Positions 37,951-50,854 of a stretch of DNA of 64,000 nt are shown in pieces. The notes beneath the pieces are model-generated. The model had not been told where the DNA came from, ran no database searches, and saw only the letters and a list, made by a program, of their open reading frames with translations. This stretch comes from Spirometra erinaceieuropaei. Lineage: Eukaryota; Platyhelminthes; Cestoda; Diphyllobothriidea; Diphyllobothriidae. Position 1 is the first letter of the stretch. Each line of letters starts with the position of its first letter. The stretch lies in contig CACRXP010000003.1 of assembly GCA_902702965.1 (NCBI GenBank), positions 257,233 through 321,232 on the forward strand, given 5' to 3'. Position numbers and translations under genes: made by a program.

Positions 37951-38790
37951 ATAAAATTTTAGTTTGATTCCAAGTCATGTTAGAAAGGGGCTGACTATGG
38001 ATAATTAGCATGATAAAACCCTACTGCCTACGATTCTTTTTTAAAGCGGACTCTTCCCTTGAAGGGCAAAATCAAACGAAATCTCCAAAACCCATCATTC
38101 AGATAAAGGCATAGTTCTCCAGGTAGTGAGACTATTTCAAATGAAAGCAGACGTTGTTCATGAAACCCGAACGTTTTTATCTTACAGTACCCGACTGTTC
38201 CACTTATCACCAGTATCTCCCGATGCGTTGATATAGCCTCATAGTGTCTACAATTTGGGTTACGATCTCTATGCGCTCCAAAGGGGAACACTGAATAAGG
38301 AGCTTGTAATCACTAATGGAATTGAGAAGCGCATGTTATATATGACGTTCAAACCTGCTGACTGTTTTCAATGAACAAACGTTTTAGCTTTGACTCATGA
38401 AATATGTTAGGCATTGATGGAAGTCTAAGTCAATGCCACTGGAGTCGCAGTAGATGACCTTAAACCTAGACCAAACGTCGTATAATTATGAAGTACCAAG
38501 GCATTTTATGGGGCCCCCAAGGTTTTGGGCAAGGAGAAGTTCCCCTCTTGTGGACGCAACTTAGATAATCTTACGTGTCTTCACGGAAGAACCTTTTTGA
38601 GGTCATTGTCCAGTAACATGAGTTTTGCATTGACGCCATAGGATTTGGGCAGGGTACATACATACCACAGGCTTGAGAGAACTTGTTTATTCTTATTCCC
38701 ACAACTACTGAAAACGTGAAACTCACTTCGCGATGAAAACACAAAGACAGAGTCCTCAGAAAGTGGACTTTACTCTGTTTAGCATAATTA

Positions 38791-39740
38791 CGGTGAGTGA
38801 CCAATCGCATGAAATGTTGGCTGAAATTCTGAACTGCGTTTTTGTTTAGGAAGGATTACTTAAGCGCGGTTGTAATACTGATTAATTAATCCTATGCGAA
38901 TTCAGAGGCGGCAGTATGTCAGCTTTTAAATGCACTGCTTATCAATCTCCTGTAGAAACAATGCTTGGTAAAAAATGGCTACTTAAGTAGCATGCTCTTT
39001 TTCCATTGGTTTTCGGTGGTTTTGCAAATTCAAATATATTTTATAGAAGCCACGGATAAAAATATGCTTTTTTCCAATACTTGTAATTGAAAATTATGTA
39101 ATCTTTATTTTTTATATTTGCAAAAGAAGTATAACTAGGTTTTTAAAAAGCTTTCCGATTGCCGAATAATTTGGAGCCTGATCAGTCGTCTAATCAGCTT
39201 TTAGTTATTTCATTTTACAGGACGCATGCTTTCAGCGTAAAGAACATCCAATGTCCTTCTAGGCTTTTAAAAAGGCATTAAATGGAATCCATTATATTTT
39301 GTACTGGATGCAGACTATTCTGTACATTTCATGAGCAGCAGTAGTAAACGGACAGCTATGGTGTTATATGAATGGACATTTTGCGGTTCTAAAGCATATT
39401 ATAACTAGACACCCTTGAAAACCGAATTATATTCCTTTTTGGGTATAAGATATAAAGATGACGTGATTTTCTATTAAAAAGACTGAAAGAAGGCATATTT
39501 TATTCGTGGCTTCTAGAAAGCATATTTAATTTTTCAAAACCAACGAAAACCAATAAAAGAAGGCATACTACTTAAGTAGCCCATCCTAACAAGTATGGTT
39601 TGTACAGGAGATTGAGAAACAATGCATTCGAAAGCTGACATCCTGCCGGGCCTGAAATTATATAGGATTATGCCGCAAAAAATCGGTATTACAACCGCGC
39701 CTAAGTAATCCTTCCTCAACAAGAAGAATAGTATCGGCGA
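38791..39740. mobile_element. MITE-B copy 1: foldback (long inverted repeat) element
   Basis: The left arm begins after TA with CGGTGAGTGACCAATCGCAT, then GAAATGTTGGCTG. The stretch 38848-39170 is matched in inverse by 39722-39400, for example GGAAGGATTACTTAAGCGCG against the inverse of CGCGCCTAAGTAATCCTTCC, and TGGCTACTTAAGTAGCATGC against GGGCTACTTAAGTAGTATGC. The inverse match continues inward through AGAAGCCACG, so most of the element is one imperfect palindrome. No coding capacity is seen. The extreme right terminus is less clear than the left. Confidence 0.75.
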
Positions 39741-39744
39741 CTTC

Positions 39745-42700
39745 AGGAAAGGGAAAGCGCACGCTTAATCTTGCATGGAACCTGCAACAGTTAGATGATC
39801 TCATGTAGGGACAACATTTGGACTGATAAAATTTTACTCATGTTTTACAGTTGTGCTACTAGAAAATCTGTCCGCCTATTACGCAGTGCAAAAAATCTTA
39901 ATCATTGGACACGCTGGCAGAGTTTTGTGGGTTCATATGCACGTTGCAAAATATGTTTTATCTTAAAAGTATCTTAAACGTATCTGCAATGTGTTGATAT
40001 AACCTACGTTGAAGCAATTTAAAATTCTTTGAAATACTAGAAAAGGTGGCAGTTTTATGCATTTACGGTAAGAAGCCTATGAATCCTGAACATATATTGC
40101 AGACAGGTTATATCTAGGACAAAAAACGAGAGAACCTGTGATCCCCAAGTTCGCTCAAGAGACTGACATACCTCATGCACGTCTTCAGGTGATGCTGACC
40201 AGTCAGTCGTGAGATTCTTCAGGGCAAACGCATGTCGTGCGGTACACCATTGCGGAGCGGACTACGAATTGCTAAGTGCTTGACGGAAAGGATAGGTGGG
40301 ATGGTGTTCTTAAACCAAAATATAGTTTGATTTCTGTTGTTTGACTCTACGTGAACTTCGGTCGATCCGGACATATTACCAACAACTCGCATTATTGCTT
40401 AATTATACCAGAATCTTTGGACTTGATGCGCGGGAACCGAACGGGATCCACTATGGTTAGCAAAGGTAGGAGTTCTCAATCAAAAACATAAACATTACTT
40501 ATTTGTTATAGGGAAGCTGCCTGTCTTCGGGTTAAGAGAGCATATTTTACCAGATGACGTCAGGCGTTGAGGCTTAAATACCCACTGGGATCTGTCCTGA
40601 TCGAACTACCACAAATATGTTTGACAGCCGTGCGATTCTAGTTAATTAGCGAATCTGTCACACTTTCTAGCGCATGATGAGGAGTGTTCCCATTTTCTAT
40701 AGTTTTCGATGAGAAATTGTTTGATTTTTTTAAACTGCACATTAGTCAATCGGTTAGCACAATGAATATGTGTTCGAATATGAAAATATTGGTTGCTTTT
40801 TATTTAGATAAATACCTAATAGTCATCTCTATTTTACAAAGCAATATTTGCCACCTATTTTTTACGTGCGTGCCATTATTAATAAGTAAACACCCGTCGT
40901 TTTTGTCAACATTTTACCTGCTGATATGCACCCTTTTGGTTGAACTTTGATTCGTTTTATTCGGACATTTTAAATTATTGCACCAAATACATAACCCTTT
41001 GTAATTTAATTTCTTGGCATGTGCCAGGTGCTTTTAAATCATAAGAGTTTATAGCCATTGAAGGGCTTTCTGGATGGTTGCAAACTCTTCTTCTAGGGTA
41101 AGATTCTAGAGATCAGTAGATTTTCTTTGGAATCCGCATAGAATGTAAATTTACATTACATTTTTCCGGTGAAGTCACCAAACTAACATCAGGGTTGATA
41201 CACATCACACTTTGTTTGATTTACATAGAGCCAAATCCACCTTTGCCGTTTTACAAAAGACAGTGAAACAAAGATGACTGTATTCTCTAATTTCTTTCAG
41301 CCGTAATGTAAAAGATTTGCAATGCTCAAATGCCACATTTGTTGCCTGAGAACTCATAAATGAAATCTCAACGTTTATTCGAGTTTCCATAAACAGTATA
41401 GGTCTTTTTAGGAATCGGCTTCAAACATTTTATGCGAGAAGAACACAGGGAAACTGCCTAAGATTTTAAACCGATGCTGAATTCTTGCTCGGTAGAAATT
41501 AAAGAATCCACTTCGTAGAAAAAGAAATGTAGGCTGTTAAGCATACGAAAGTGAATCAAATAAAAATCTGTTGCTTTATTTTTGCAAACGGACTTCAGTC
41601 TGAGGCAGTTGTCAAGTTCCTAGTTATTTTGCTGCCCATGGACTTGGAAAATCAAAACAAATTTCGTCCGAGCGTTAAAAAATATACTACCTTTCATGAA
41701 CAGCTGCTTAAACAAGAAAACTTTCCTTTACTCCATAGACTAACAGGCGCGATCTTCAAGGTTTTTACAAGGTAGACATGGTATGCTGACTGCCTATGAT
41801 GGAAGCTAGTCGATATCACTGGGTAATTTTTATTTATGCTCCAGTTTACGCGCCCATTCGACAAAAATGTTAGCGTCAGTCCCCTCTAACATTCCAATTT
41901 ATTGATTTGAAATAAACATTTAAAAACCGTTGTGGTCATAAACTAGTAGAAAACGGATTATTTCGTTAAATAAAATGGAAGTTGATAAAAGAATAAATGA
42001 AGTTCATTAGTTTTTTTACACAAAGTGTTTCAACAAGATTTACGTCGGTTGGAGTACAGACCTACAAACTGCCCTCTGTAGTGAACTCATATTTTTTAAG
42101 TTGTCGACATTAAATGATTTATTGCGTTTACCGTTTGGTGCTACAGATTTAAATTGCAGTTTTGGAGCTGCAGAACGGTCAGTTTTGGCAGAAATGCTCA
42201 CGTCTGAAACGCCAAATTAATAAGACACCGGAAACTGAGACAACTGTCCCTTTCCACTCACCTATGTTGTCTGCCACATGTGTTTCATGTCATCTGAGGC
42301 GCAACTTGCACGCAACCATAGTAAATTTGCGGTCCAACCGATGATTCAGCATTATTTAGAAGAAAAACTTCAACCGTATTTTGTTAACACGGGCTTTAGA
42401 TTAAGCCTTCTGCCTGACATTTGAAGCCAACATCTTGCGGTGACTTTCCATAGAAGTCGGGAATACGTAACCGCCAGAAAAATTACAAGCAAAGTTTAGG
42501 GTAATGGTAGAGTCTTCCCTATACAGTTAAAACGGGCAGAAACGACAGCTAATCCGAAGTTGCCGTTCTCATCCTTAACTGACATTTGGGGCTGGAACGC
42601 CAGAGTAAAGTTGAAATAAGTTTAAATGATAATTGAGTAGCTCTATTTATCTCACTCCATGTTTTTGCTTTCCTATTATTAAGTCCAGTTAAGTACTGAC

Positions 42701-43195
42701 AAGTGCTTAAGTATAAAAATGAAATGGTACCTTCTGGTTTTTGAGCAATCGGCATATATTTTAGGAAATTGAGCTACATTTTCAGAATGGATTTTGCATA
42801 TTTCGGATATTTTGTTATTCACCATCAAAAGCACATTGGAAAATAGACGAAGAGATAATTTTCTGTGGCTACTTAGCGACTGATATTGCTTTTATGCGTA
42901 GGTTTTGTTGTGTACAATAAAAACAGCGACCCGTCGACATCAAACTGTTGGACTCCGATTCTTTCTTTACTACTACGATGCTTATCCACAAATTTTGCTT
43001 AGTTGGCTAGAAGCGTCATATAATCCAGTAATAAAATATTTAATAAGAATTGCATAATTAAAGACTTTAAAAATTACGAAGAAAACACTTCTGCATATAA
43101 AAATAACAGGTAACTGCTTAAAAAATAGTACTTTGTGCTTGTTTTCGATAAAATATATCAAAATTTGAAAGAGTACCAAAAGTCAGCGGAACCAA
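39745..43195. other. Empty AT-rich DNA
   Basis: Only chance-length frames are present, for example 41390-41205 minus. No repeat family seen elsewhere in the window was recognised. Confidence 0.45.
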
Positions 43196-43199
43196 CGTA

Positions 43200-43375
43200 A
43201 TATTATGGAGATTTTGCCAAATCCACCTTTATGTGCAGCCGTAAAGAAATAACTTAAGGTTCATATTTTGCGGAGTTTGAAATACCAAGAGGTAAAGTCA
43301 CATGGTAATCAATGTCATAACCCCACGGACATAATTTTTCCTCAGCAGTTATGCATTTCAGATCGGTTACTGACT
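43200..43375. mobile_element. MITE-B-like terminus, diverged
   Basis: GCATTTCAGATCGGTTACTG followed by ACTG (43347-43371) is almost the same as the right end at 60047-60075 (CATTTCATGAGATCGGTTAC then TGACTG), with a four-base deletion. The adjoining 150 bp share only short blocks with the family, so this is an old or rearranged copy. Confidence 0.4.
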
Positions 43376-45027
43376 GCAAGTACTTCCTTTACAGTTTTAT
43401 TAGCATTTATTTTGCAATAACTTTTCAACAGATATAGCAACCAATTTTGTATACATTAACGAGAGTATTTATAGACACCTGTCGGTTGCTCGTCTGTAAA
43501 TGGAGGTTGCAAATCACGGTCCATTTAATTGGACTATAGTTGGATTGGTATAGACGCATAATGAGTTCTGCTGCTTTGAAAACAGTCAATGGTAATGCAG
43601 TGATTATATTCAGCGGACAAGTAAAAACTATTTTGGCGCGATTTGTGATAAAACGGATTTGCTTAACCGGCCAATGCTTATATAGGAGACTATAGATCAT
43701 AGAATCGCCGAGCCCCCGAAATGTTAACGCACTGATTAGCTCCGGCGTAAAACAGTTTCTCGTTGATGATAAATGAAAAGATAAATATCCACTCTCGCTT
43801 TATTGCTTTACACGTGTCTGAAGACGGTTTTGTAAACCATGTAACGGAGGAAAAAATATTTTTTTCGCCTCAGTGCTCGATTTTCCTCGATCTTCTAAAT
43901 GTTCTTTCTGCCTTACAACTAGACCATTGGTAACTGTATTTTATTCGATTGACTGTAAGCCAAGGATTTTTCAGTCACAGTGAATTTTCCTTAAATGTTT
44001 TCTAATTTTTTTGTTCTGCTGTATCTACATTTTAAGTTATTCTATTCATCTTTGTGAACTCTCCGCAAAAACCACACTTCGATATTTGAGTGTATTTGAG
44101 TATTCGTGACGCCGCTCTTCCGAAACTTTAAGTCACTGTTGTGGTTCTTCTGAAGGCATGAGACGTGCCACCCGATGATCTGTCTTCGCAGTTGGATGTT
44201 GCCTATATTCTATAGAAAACACGCTCAATATGATGGCAGGGGCATTTAGCCGTGAACAAGAGCTATTTCTGTTGAATTTATTCTTGTCTAGTGAGGTTTC
44301 TTCGGATAAAAGGGAACTTACAAAAGGCTTAAAGCAAACTTTATTAATATTAATTTACACCGACATAACTAACCGTGTATTTCCATATTTGAGCAATATT
44401 TAATGTTATAATAAAGGTAGTTTTATATCAGAGTATTCTTTGGCGTTAAAAATGAAACGGTGAGATATTGCAGTTTATAAAGCCATTTTCATATTCTATT
44501 TTGGTGGGTTAAGGCAAGTTCCCCTCAAAGGGGCCTTACTGAGCCCTAGCTTCGTGAGCTGACCAAAAAATATAGTTTAAGGCGCAAACTGAAGACTGAC
44601 TGAAAGCCAGAGTTTCACATCGGAGGTTAGCGATTTGTACCGCTATTACCAGAAACCTCTTTCCACATAGTCTCTATTATTATTTATGTAGTACGTACAA
44701 TTCCAAGAATTTAACAGTGTGATTAACACTAAATCAACGCACATTATTTCAGAATGACAATGCGAATTCCATGATATAAATCCATTAAAATATTATTGAA
44801 TATCATGGGTAGTCAGCTAAATTGAATGGGGTTGCACTGATTTTCTCAAAATGAACAAGAGCCTTCAGAGTAGAGACAGGACTGAAACGTTTTCATTCAT
44901 TATTGGAGATCCCCACTAATAATCCTTGATGTTTATTTAATGTTTGCTGATAGGAGTGAGCAGGCGAGCTCCAGAAAGCAGATCAAAAGAACAAAAATGC
45001 AATCATTACAGCAAGAAGTTTATTGAC

Positions 45028-45071
45028 CTTACGTTTCTCACTCGATGGGTTCGAGTGAGAATCCGTAACGT
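45028..45071. repeat. Hairpin with perfect 11-bp stem
   Basis: TTCTCACTCGA, loop TGGGT, TCGAGTGAGAA. The outer flanks (CTTACGT and TCCGTAACG) extend the pairing imperfectly. No gene assignment. Confidence 0.8.
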
Positions 45072-46162
45072 CAGGCCAATGAACTTCTTGTTCCAGTGAT
45101 CGTATCCAATGTTTTTTCTGCAAAATTTTACATTTTATTAAAATCGGGGTTGAGACTTTACCATCTGCTTTATCAAGTCCTGAATTCAATGATTGCCGGG
45201 AGCTTTGCAAGTCACCGTAAGTAAAGGGGCGTGATGGCATTGCAAGTGACTAAAAAATTGACTGAGCAACTTTAAAGTTATCATTTGTGAAGCGGTTATG
45301 ATTGACAGACTCTTAAATGTGCGCGCATGTAGTAAAGCGTAACTTGAAAATCATAAGACATTTCTAAGAATCCAATGTGCCATGGGCACGGACATGTGAT
45401 TCATATAGCGATACACAGGTAGTGTTGTCTACGGACTTTGTCTCTCCATCTAAAGATCTTCTCCAAAATACAGAGATGCCTATATCACCTTCGTCCGTAA
45501 TACTTCTGACAGAAGGAGCAGTTGCTGTGTATTAAACGAGTCTATGCCCTCAAGCATTTAAAGCAAAACAACATGAGACTGTTTAAGACATGCTCAGGGT
45601 ACACCTCCTTTGGCATTTTATTTAACCGGTGGGTTTAGTTAATATTTAAATAAAAGCCAACGTCCTTCGCTTTTGGGATTTTAACTTAGAATTTTAAAAT
45701 TGAATATAACAAAATGTCACTTCATAGTGTTAATTTCATGTCCAAATGCCTGAGTTAAACTTTGCTTTACGATGTATAAATCGAAGTATTTGTGTCCTTT
45801 TTTATTCAGGTAATTCTGTAACTCGTTATTTCATGATTTCCACAGTCAGGATGCGGCCACAATTATCGTTACTGCTTTTGCGACCTCTAAACCATCATTT
45901 TTAAAAATTTATGAGTTATGCCACATTTTTATTGTGTTATTTGTTTTCTTTAAAGAAGAATTTGAAACCCCTTCTGATTAAACCCCTGTCGTCTTCAAAA
46001 TACTTTAATTTGAATTTTAAACTCGACAAATATGTTCTAATGCACATAACACGTTTTACTACTCGATATCGCAACCCGAAATTTTTATCACCTGCGTCTA
46101 CTCCACGTGTGGCTAATTATTTCTTCAAGTCAAAATCTCAGAACGGAATACTGAGGCGGAGG

Positions 46163-47229
46163 TCATGGCGCTCGTTTATTAAATGTGGTTGTCACCTCCC
46201 CTACGAAATTTGACTCGAGTATCGTTGAATGCTTTGGAATCTTGGAACTAGGGTCTTTTCTACTCACTAGTTCTGCGTGTTTGGCTATTATTCTCTCGGA
46301 ATAGGTTTCTCGTATCTCCGGCGTAGTTACGTTGTCCGCAACTGTACTAGATTCGGCAAGCATGGCCGTGAGTCTTTCGGCCTCATAACTGATGGTTGCT
46401 TCTAACCTTTATGCAACTCCAACTCTCTATGGTGAGAAAATCTGGTTAATGATTGCTGAAACGTTATTTACCTTCAAAGGCACTTGCCGAAATCTGGGCG
46501 GGTTGCATTTTTTCTATCGTCACGTTTACGCAGGCACCCGGTGAAAGCTGTTGCTTGGATAGCATTCGCTCTATGCACCCGTCAAGGATTTGTAATTTAG
46601 CAACCTTATTCAAACTTAAAAAGCACTTTGAGTGGCTTATGAGCCATGATGAACAACACTGGATATCGGATAAGGTTAGTAATGTTGCTGCCTTTTCCGT
46701 CTGGTTGAGGATCGACTCCACTACTGTACTCTTGTTGGCAGTTTCGGCATTAGCTGTGTTGAATGGGACTTCGTGCCTTAACACCTAAATTTCTACATCT
46801 CTCATTTCCTTCTACGACAGGTTGTGCATGAGTTTGTTTTTGAGAATGACGCCGGACCAGGCAGCCAGCAAAACGTTTTCTCCAGTGTTACTCCATGAAT
46901 TTCCCTCTGTTTACGGGTTCGCTCGAACACCCTCGGTTGAAGCAGTTTTGTGCTTTTCTCTCCCATACACTCGCGGCACCTTTTCTACTCTTCCTAAATC
47001 CTGTGACGGTATTCGGGAAGCCTCAATTGACAGTCTTGAAGTAGCCGTCGAATTAATCGTTTGCCGTGTTGAAATACAGCGCGTCTCGCTATATTTGTGT
47101 AACAAATTTAGGAAACACGCTATTTTCCAGACACCTGTAGATAAACCAACCCTGTGTGTAAGTAAAAGACTTACAGAGGGCAAATATTTCTCACCTTCGA
47201 GCCGATCGGAGCGCGTTAGGCCCAAACAT
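46163..47229 (-). CDS. Unrecognised four-exon gene, 252 residues
   Basis: Four coding exons join with correct phase. The first is 47229-47195 (ATG start, MFGPNALRSAR, donor CGAAG|GTGAGA). The second is 47151-46980 (acceptor ACACACAG|GG, donor GAAAAG|GTGCCG). The third is 46784-46472 (acceptor ATTTAG|GTGTTA, donor GAAG|GTAAAT). The last is 46401-46163 (acceptor GGTTAG|AAGCAA, ending TGA). Total coding length is 759 bp. The N-terminus is rich in Arg, Ser and Leu without acids, like a mitochondrial presequence. The middle and end are predicted helical (QILDGCIERMLSKQQ; ATISYEAERLTAMLAESS; TYSERIIAKHAELVSRKD). I recognise no domain. The donor of exon 2 is the weakest point; a second donor nearby (CGA|GTGTAT) is also in phase. 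Base composition is more GC-rich than the flanks, as expected for coding DNA here. Confidence 0.58.
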
Positions 47230-47290
47230 AGTGAAGATAGGAACGAGTAAGCGAGTTCTAGGAAGCGGTTCAGAAGAAGAACTTGCGAAA

Positions 47291-47320
47291 ACTGGAAGAA
47301 GAAGAAGAAGAAGAAGGAGG
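47291..47320 (-). promoter_or_regulatory. Acceptor site with (CTT)n tract upstream of the four-exon gene
   Basis: On the minus strand a run of CTT repeats ends in CTTCCAG, immediately before the exon that carries the start codon at 47229. The (GAA)n microsatellite seen on the plus strand is therefore the polypyrimidine tract of a 3' splice site. The exon 5' part (47291-47230) would be untranslated leader. The acceptor could serve an upstream 5'UTR exon or a spliced leader, since flatworms use trans-splicing; the sequence alone cannot decide. Confidence 0.5.
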
Positions 47321-48927
47321 GAACTCAAGTCCGACGAATACCCCCTTATTATACCGGCGTACAAGAGGCGTTCATCTGTCATACTGGACAGGATTACTAC
47401 CCTTAGAAGGTTAAAAGCTTCCCAGATGATGGTCAGTTCTAAGTTCCATATAATTCCAAGTCCATACAAACGTCAATACACAAAATTAATACCATGGTAT
47501 TGGCTTTAGTGGACTAAGGTGCAATAGCACTGAGCGGCCGACGCATACTTAGAGCGCAACAAACGGCCCTGGCCAGATTCTACGGTCTCTCAAAAAAGAG
47601 GGAGCTCCTCTCGTACCCATCGTCTCATTCAAAGGCACCTCGACTTACGGACGAGTAAATCGTCTGTTGCGACGTCTTCCATTTCTGACAGCCCATTCAG
47701 ATACCTCAGTCAGCTCGTGAACACGGTTCTTGAAAATATCAAAGGGGTAGGTACACTGTTGAGTAAGGTCATGGTATACTTTAATGTAACTTCCCTTTTT
47801 ACTTTTATTATGCAGGATCTGAAAGTCAAGGCCAAAGAATTACTGCTACAGAAAAAAACAATGGAAAATGGAAGCGTAAATATATTTTGGAAGACTGAGT
47901 CTTTTCAGCCTGCGACTTCTGTCTATTCTTTGCTCCGTTAAAAGTTTTCCGACTAACGGCAATCAGGAGATTATATAGGATTAACACCCTTTCTTATGTT
48001 TTTTAATATACATCTGAATTTTACTTACAATTTGTTTGGCTTTATTATGTAAACAACCTCTTGTTCGATCTGTTCCAAGACATTAAGATGGGATCTTTTT
48101 ATGCTCAGTCTATTTGAAATGCTGGTTATTCTAGCACTGTCAAGTAAGTTTATGTCTTAAACATTCTTTGAATTGATCAATTTTAAGGCGGTATGAAGTT
48201 ACGTCTGGGGTGCTAAATTTAGTTGGGCCGATAAGGTAATTGAATACCTGGAAAACCCTTGATTTCCTTATACGTCATCCGTCAAGATATTGTTCCTCCG
48301 TAAATATATGTCTAGAATGTTTAGCCAAGAGCTGGTGATGTGAACAATGGTGCAGCGAACACCATACACTGTAAGTTGCTGAATATTTGAGAACTCCGCA
48401 TTGAATACGGATAAAAAGGTGTTAATAACACGCTCTAGCTAAGCACTAAAATGAAATGACTCTTTTGTCGATGATAAATGCGCGGAATAAAATTAAACAA
48501 TTTTTAAAAGGAGAGCTTTTGAGGCGCATACGCTTCCTCATGTAAATGAAACTTTTCGACATTCTACCGGTCAACGAATATTGATTAGTTGCCAAACAAA
48601 TAATGTAATAAGTTATAGATTCGTTCGGAACATATTTTGTGTGTTTTGTGTTAGCCTGAAAATGGCTAAATATTTCGGGGACTAACTGCTCGCAAGTCGT
48701 TAAGTGCTGAAATATGCTACCTTGACGACTGACGTGTCGGTCAGGCATACGTGAATACTGGTGTAAAATGTGCGTTTACGGACTGCGCTAAAATTTTTAA
48801 AAAATCCGATTTCTTCTATTAGTGTGATGATCGATAAGCGATATAAAGTAGGAACTTGTGCGATAATATATGGAGGAAACGTCGATAACACGTATGTAAC
48901 GAATTAAATTTAGAGCATCCACAAAAA

Positions 48928-49206
48928 ATGAGTAACCGGGATCATTTTGCAAGTTTCAACCTCGATTATCAACCAGCTAACAACGATTCCCACACGAACG
49001 GTCGGAAGTGGAAAGCCGGTCTCAACTGGTTTTTAAATTTATGCTCTTCTAGTTTAGACAAGACTTTGGCTCTATCGGTTGTTACCAAGACTTCCGGAAA
49101 GCATGTTATAGCGATGATTGGTCATCCTGTTTATTGGCAGGCTGATCAATCTGACCAAAGTCCATCGGAAACGAACGCAAAAAGTGTGGTCCTTCTTATT
49201 AAATAA
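48928..49206 (+). CDS. Isolated 92-codon open frame, unidentified
   Basis: It starts at an ATG after an A-rich context and ends with TAA. The product is hydrophilic at first (MSNRDHFASFNLDYQPANND) with a more hydrophobic centre. The stretch is more GC-rich than its surroundings. No family is recognised and no flanking exon was found, so it could be a chance frame. Confidence 0.2.
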   Translation: MSNRDHFASFNLDYQPANNDSHTNGRKWKAGLNWFLNLCSSSLDKTLALSVVTKTSGKHVIAMIGHPVYWQADQSDQSPSETNAKSVVLLIK

Positions 49207-50854
49207 TAGAGACAGGTGGTTATGAAGTAGTTGTCATGCTTGAGGCAAACTGTTTTATCTCTAGTCCACCATTTCTTCATTTCATGCTTTAAGTAGATAA
49301 AGACCATTTGTGAGAATAATCAACACTGTACGAACGCAGATTTTTAAGTTATTTTATGGACAAACGGCGGCTACGACACCAATAAAACGAATCAAGTGTT
49401 GAATATGCGCATAAAGGCGTTTAGACACAAATTGTGGAGAACGTATTTTAGGATAAAAATTATTGGTTAGAGAGAGAACCCTAGTATTTTACTATAGTAA
49501 AGGCAATTATTAACAGTAAAATTGCCAACTCCTGCAAGGGTTAACATTAGGGACCTGGATACAGAACTCATTTTATTTGCTGCCAAAACAAATGCATGCA
49601 TCCTTGGTAAATTACTCATCTATGTAAACCAAAAATGTTTGATATCAGGAACTATAGAAAGATTAGTGACCATATGCTGATGTGTAGTTTGCAATCGTCA
49701 AATGATATATCACTTATAAATTTCAAGGTTCGCAGTCAATCAAATATGTCTTGCATATGTGACGTGTTTTAGCATAAGTGTCTCGTATGCCCCGCCTCTT
49801 TTCAAAGAGTAATGTCATAAAGACGCAGAGCAACCTTTTCTAAAGGCTGAACGGATTTGCCAATCAAAATACTTAAAGAACGGCATAAGTACCCGTTTTG
49901 GTGTAATTTCACGGCAAATCTGCTGGCCAAGTTTAAATATACAACAATCGGACATACCCGCCTAGCACAAGTTGAAAATGTTCAAACAAGCATTTTGCCG
50001 TACTTCCTTATGCCGTTATGATTTTTAATTGAGTTGATCTAAACAAAACTAAGAATGAAAATATATGGGAGTTTTTCTGGTGCCCTAACTGTCTTACAAC
50101 AATCTGTTTTATGTATGTATTTGTAAGTGATTAAAAAGAACGTATTATAAAATGAAGCTTTTTGGAAATCTGGTATTGTGTGCTAAAGACTACGGTTTAG
50201 GTCCTTTATTTCAAATTTCGGGCACTACTACATTAGGTTGAGTTGGCTGGTACAGTCAGTAGTCTGAAATCATAGATTTTTGAGTGATAATGTCAAAAAA
50301 TGTGCCAAAGTCTTATACTTTAACTAAAGGTGATTTGCTAAATCCGATACCAATGTCTGAGACGTGAAAAATGTTTACAATTCAGGAAATCTGCCATAAT
50401 AGACACCTGAAGAAGGAAAAAATGTTTCAGAAAATCTTTGTCTTTTGAGTTGCTGTTTCCTCAGCTAAAACCTGTCATTGCATTTGGAGGGCCATATTAA
50501 AAATTAAAAAATATATTCCCTCTTAAACAATTCCATTTTCCATGTATTGTTTAACTCGACATTTAGGTATCCACTCAGTTGAAACCCGCATGTTCTTTAA
50601 GGCTTTGAGTGATTTAACTGTGATTGTGTCGTACTCACTGAGTATAGACAACTTAGTATAGAGAGGAGCAACTTTTTCATACCAAATTTAAGTGAAAGTC
50701 AGTGAGAGCACTTTTCGAACATTTTCGGATATTTTCAATGCGTACAATGACACCTTTTTTAAAAAAAAAAGCATTCTAAATAACCTCTGTGACATAGCTG
50801 ATAAAAACGTTGGCTGAGACATGCATATTTAGATTAATATAAAGAAGATTAACA

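Noticed and set aside
46453..47250. Plus-strand frames of 111 and 142 codons
   Set aside because: They are antisense shadows of the phase-consistent minus-strand exons; they lack splice support and recognisable domains.
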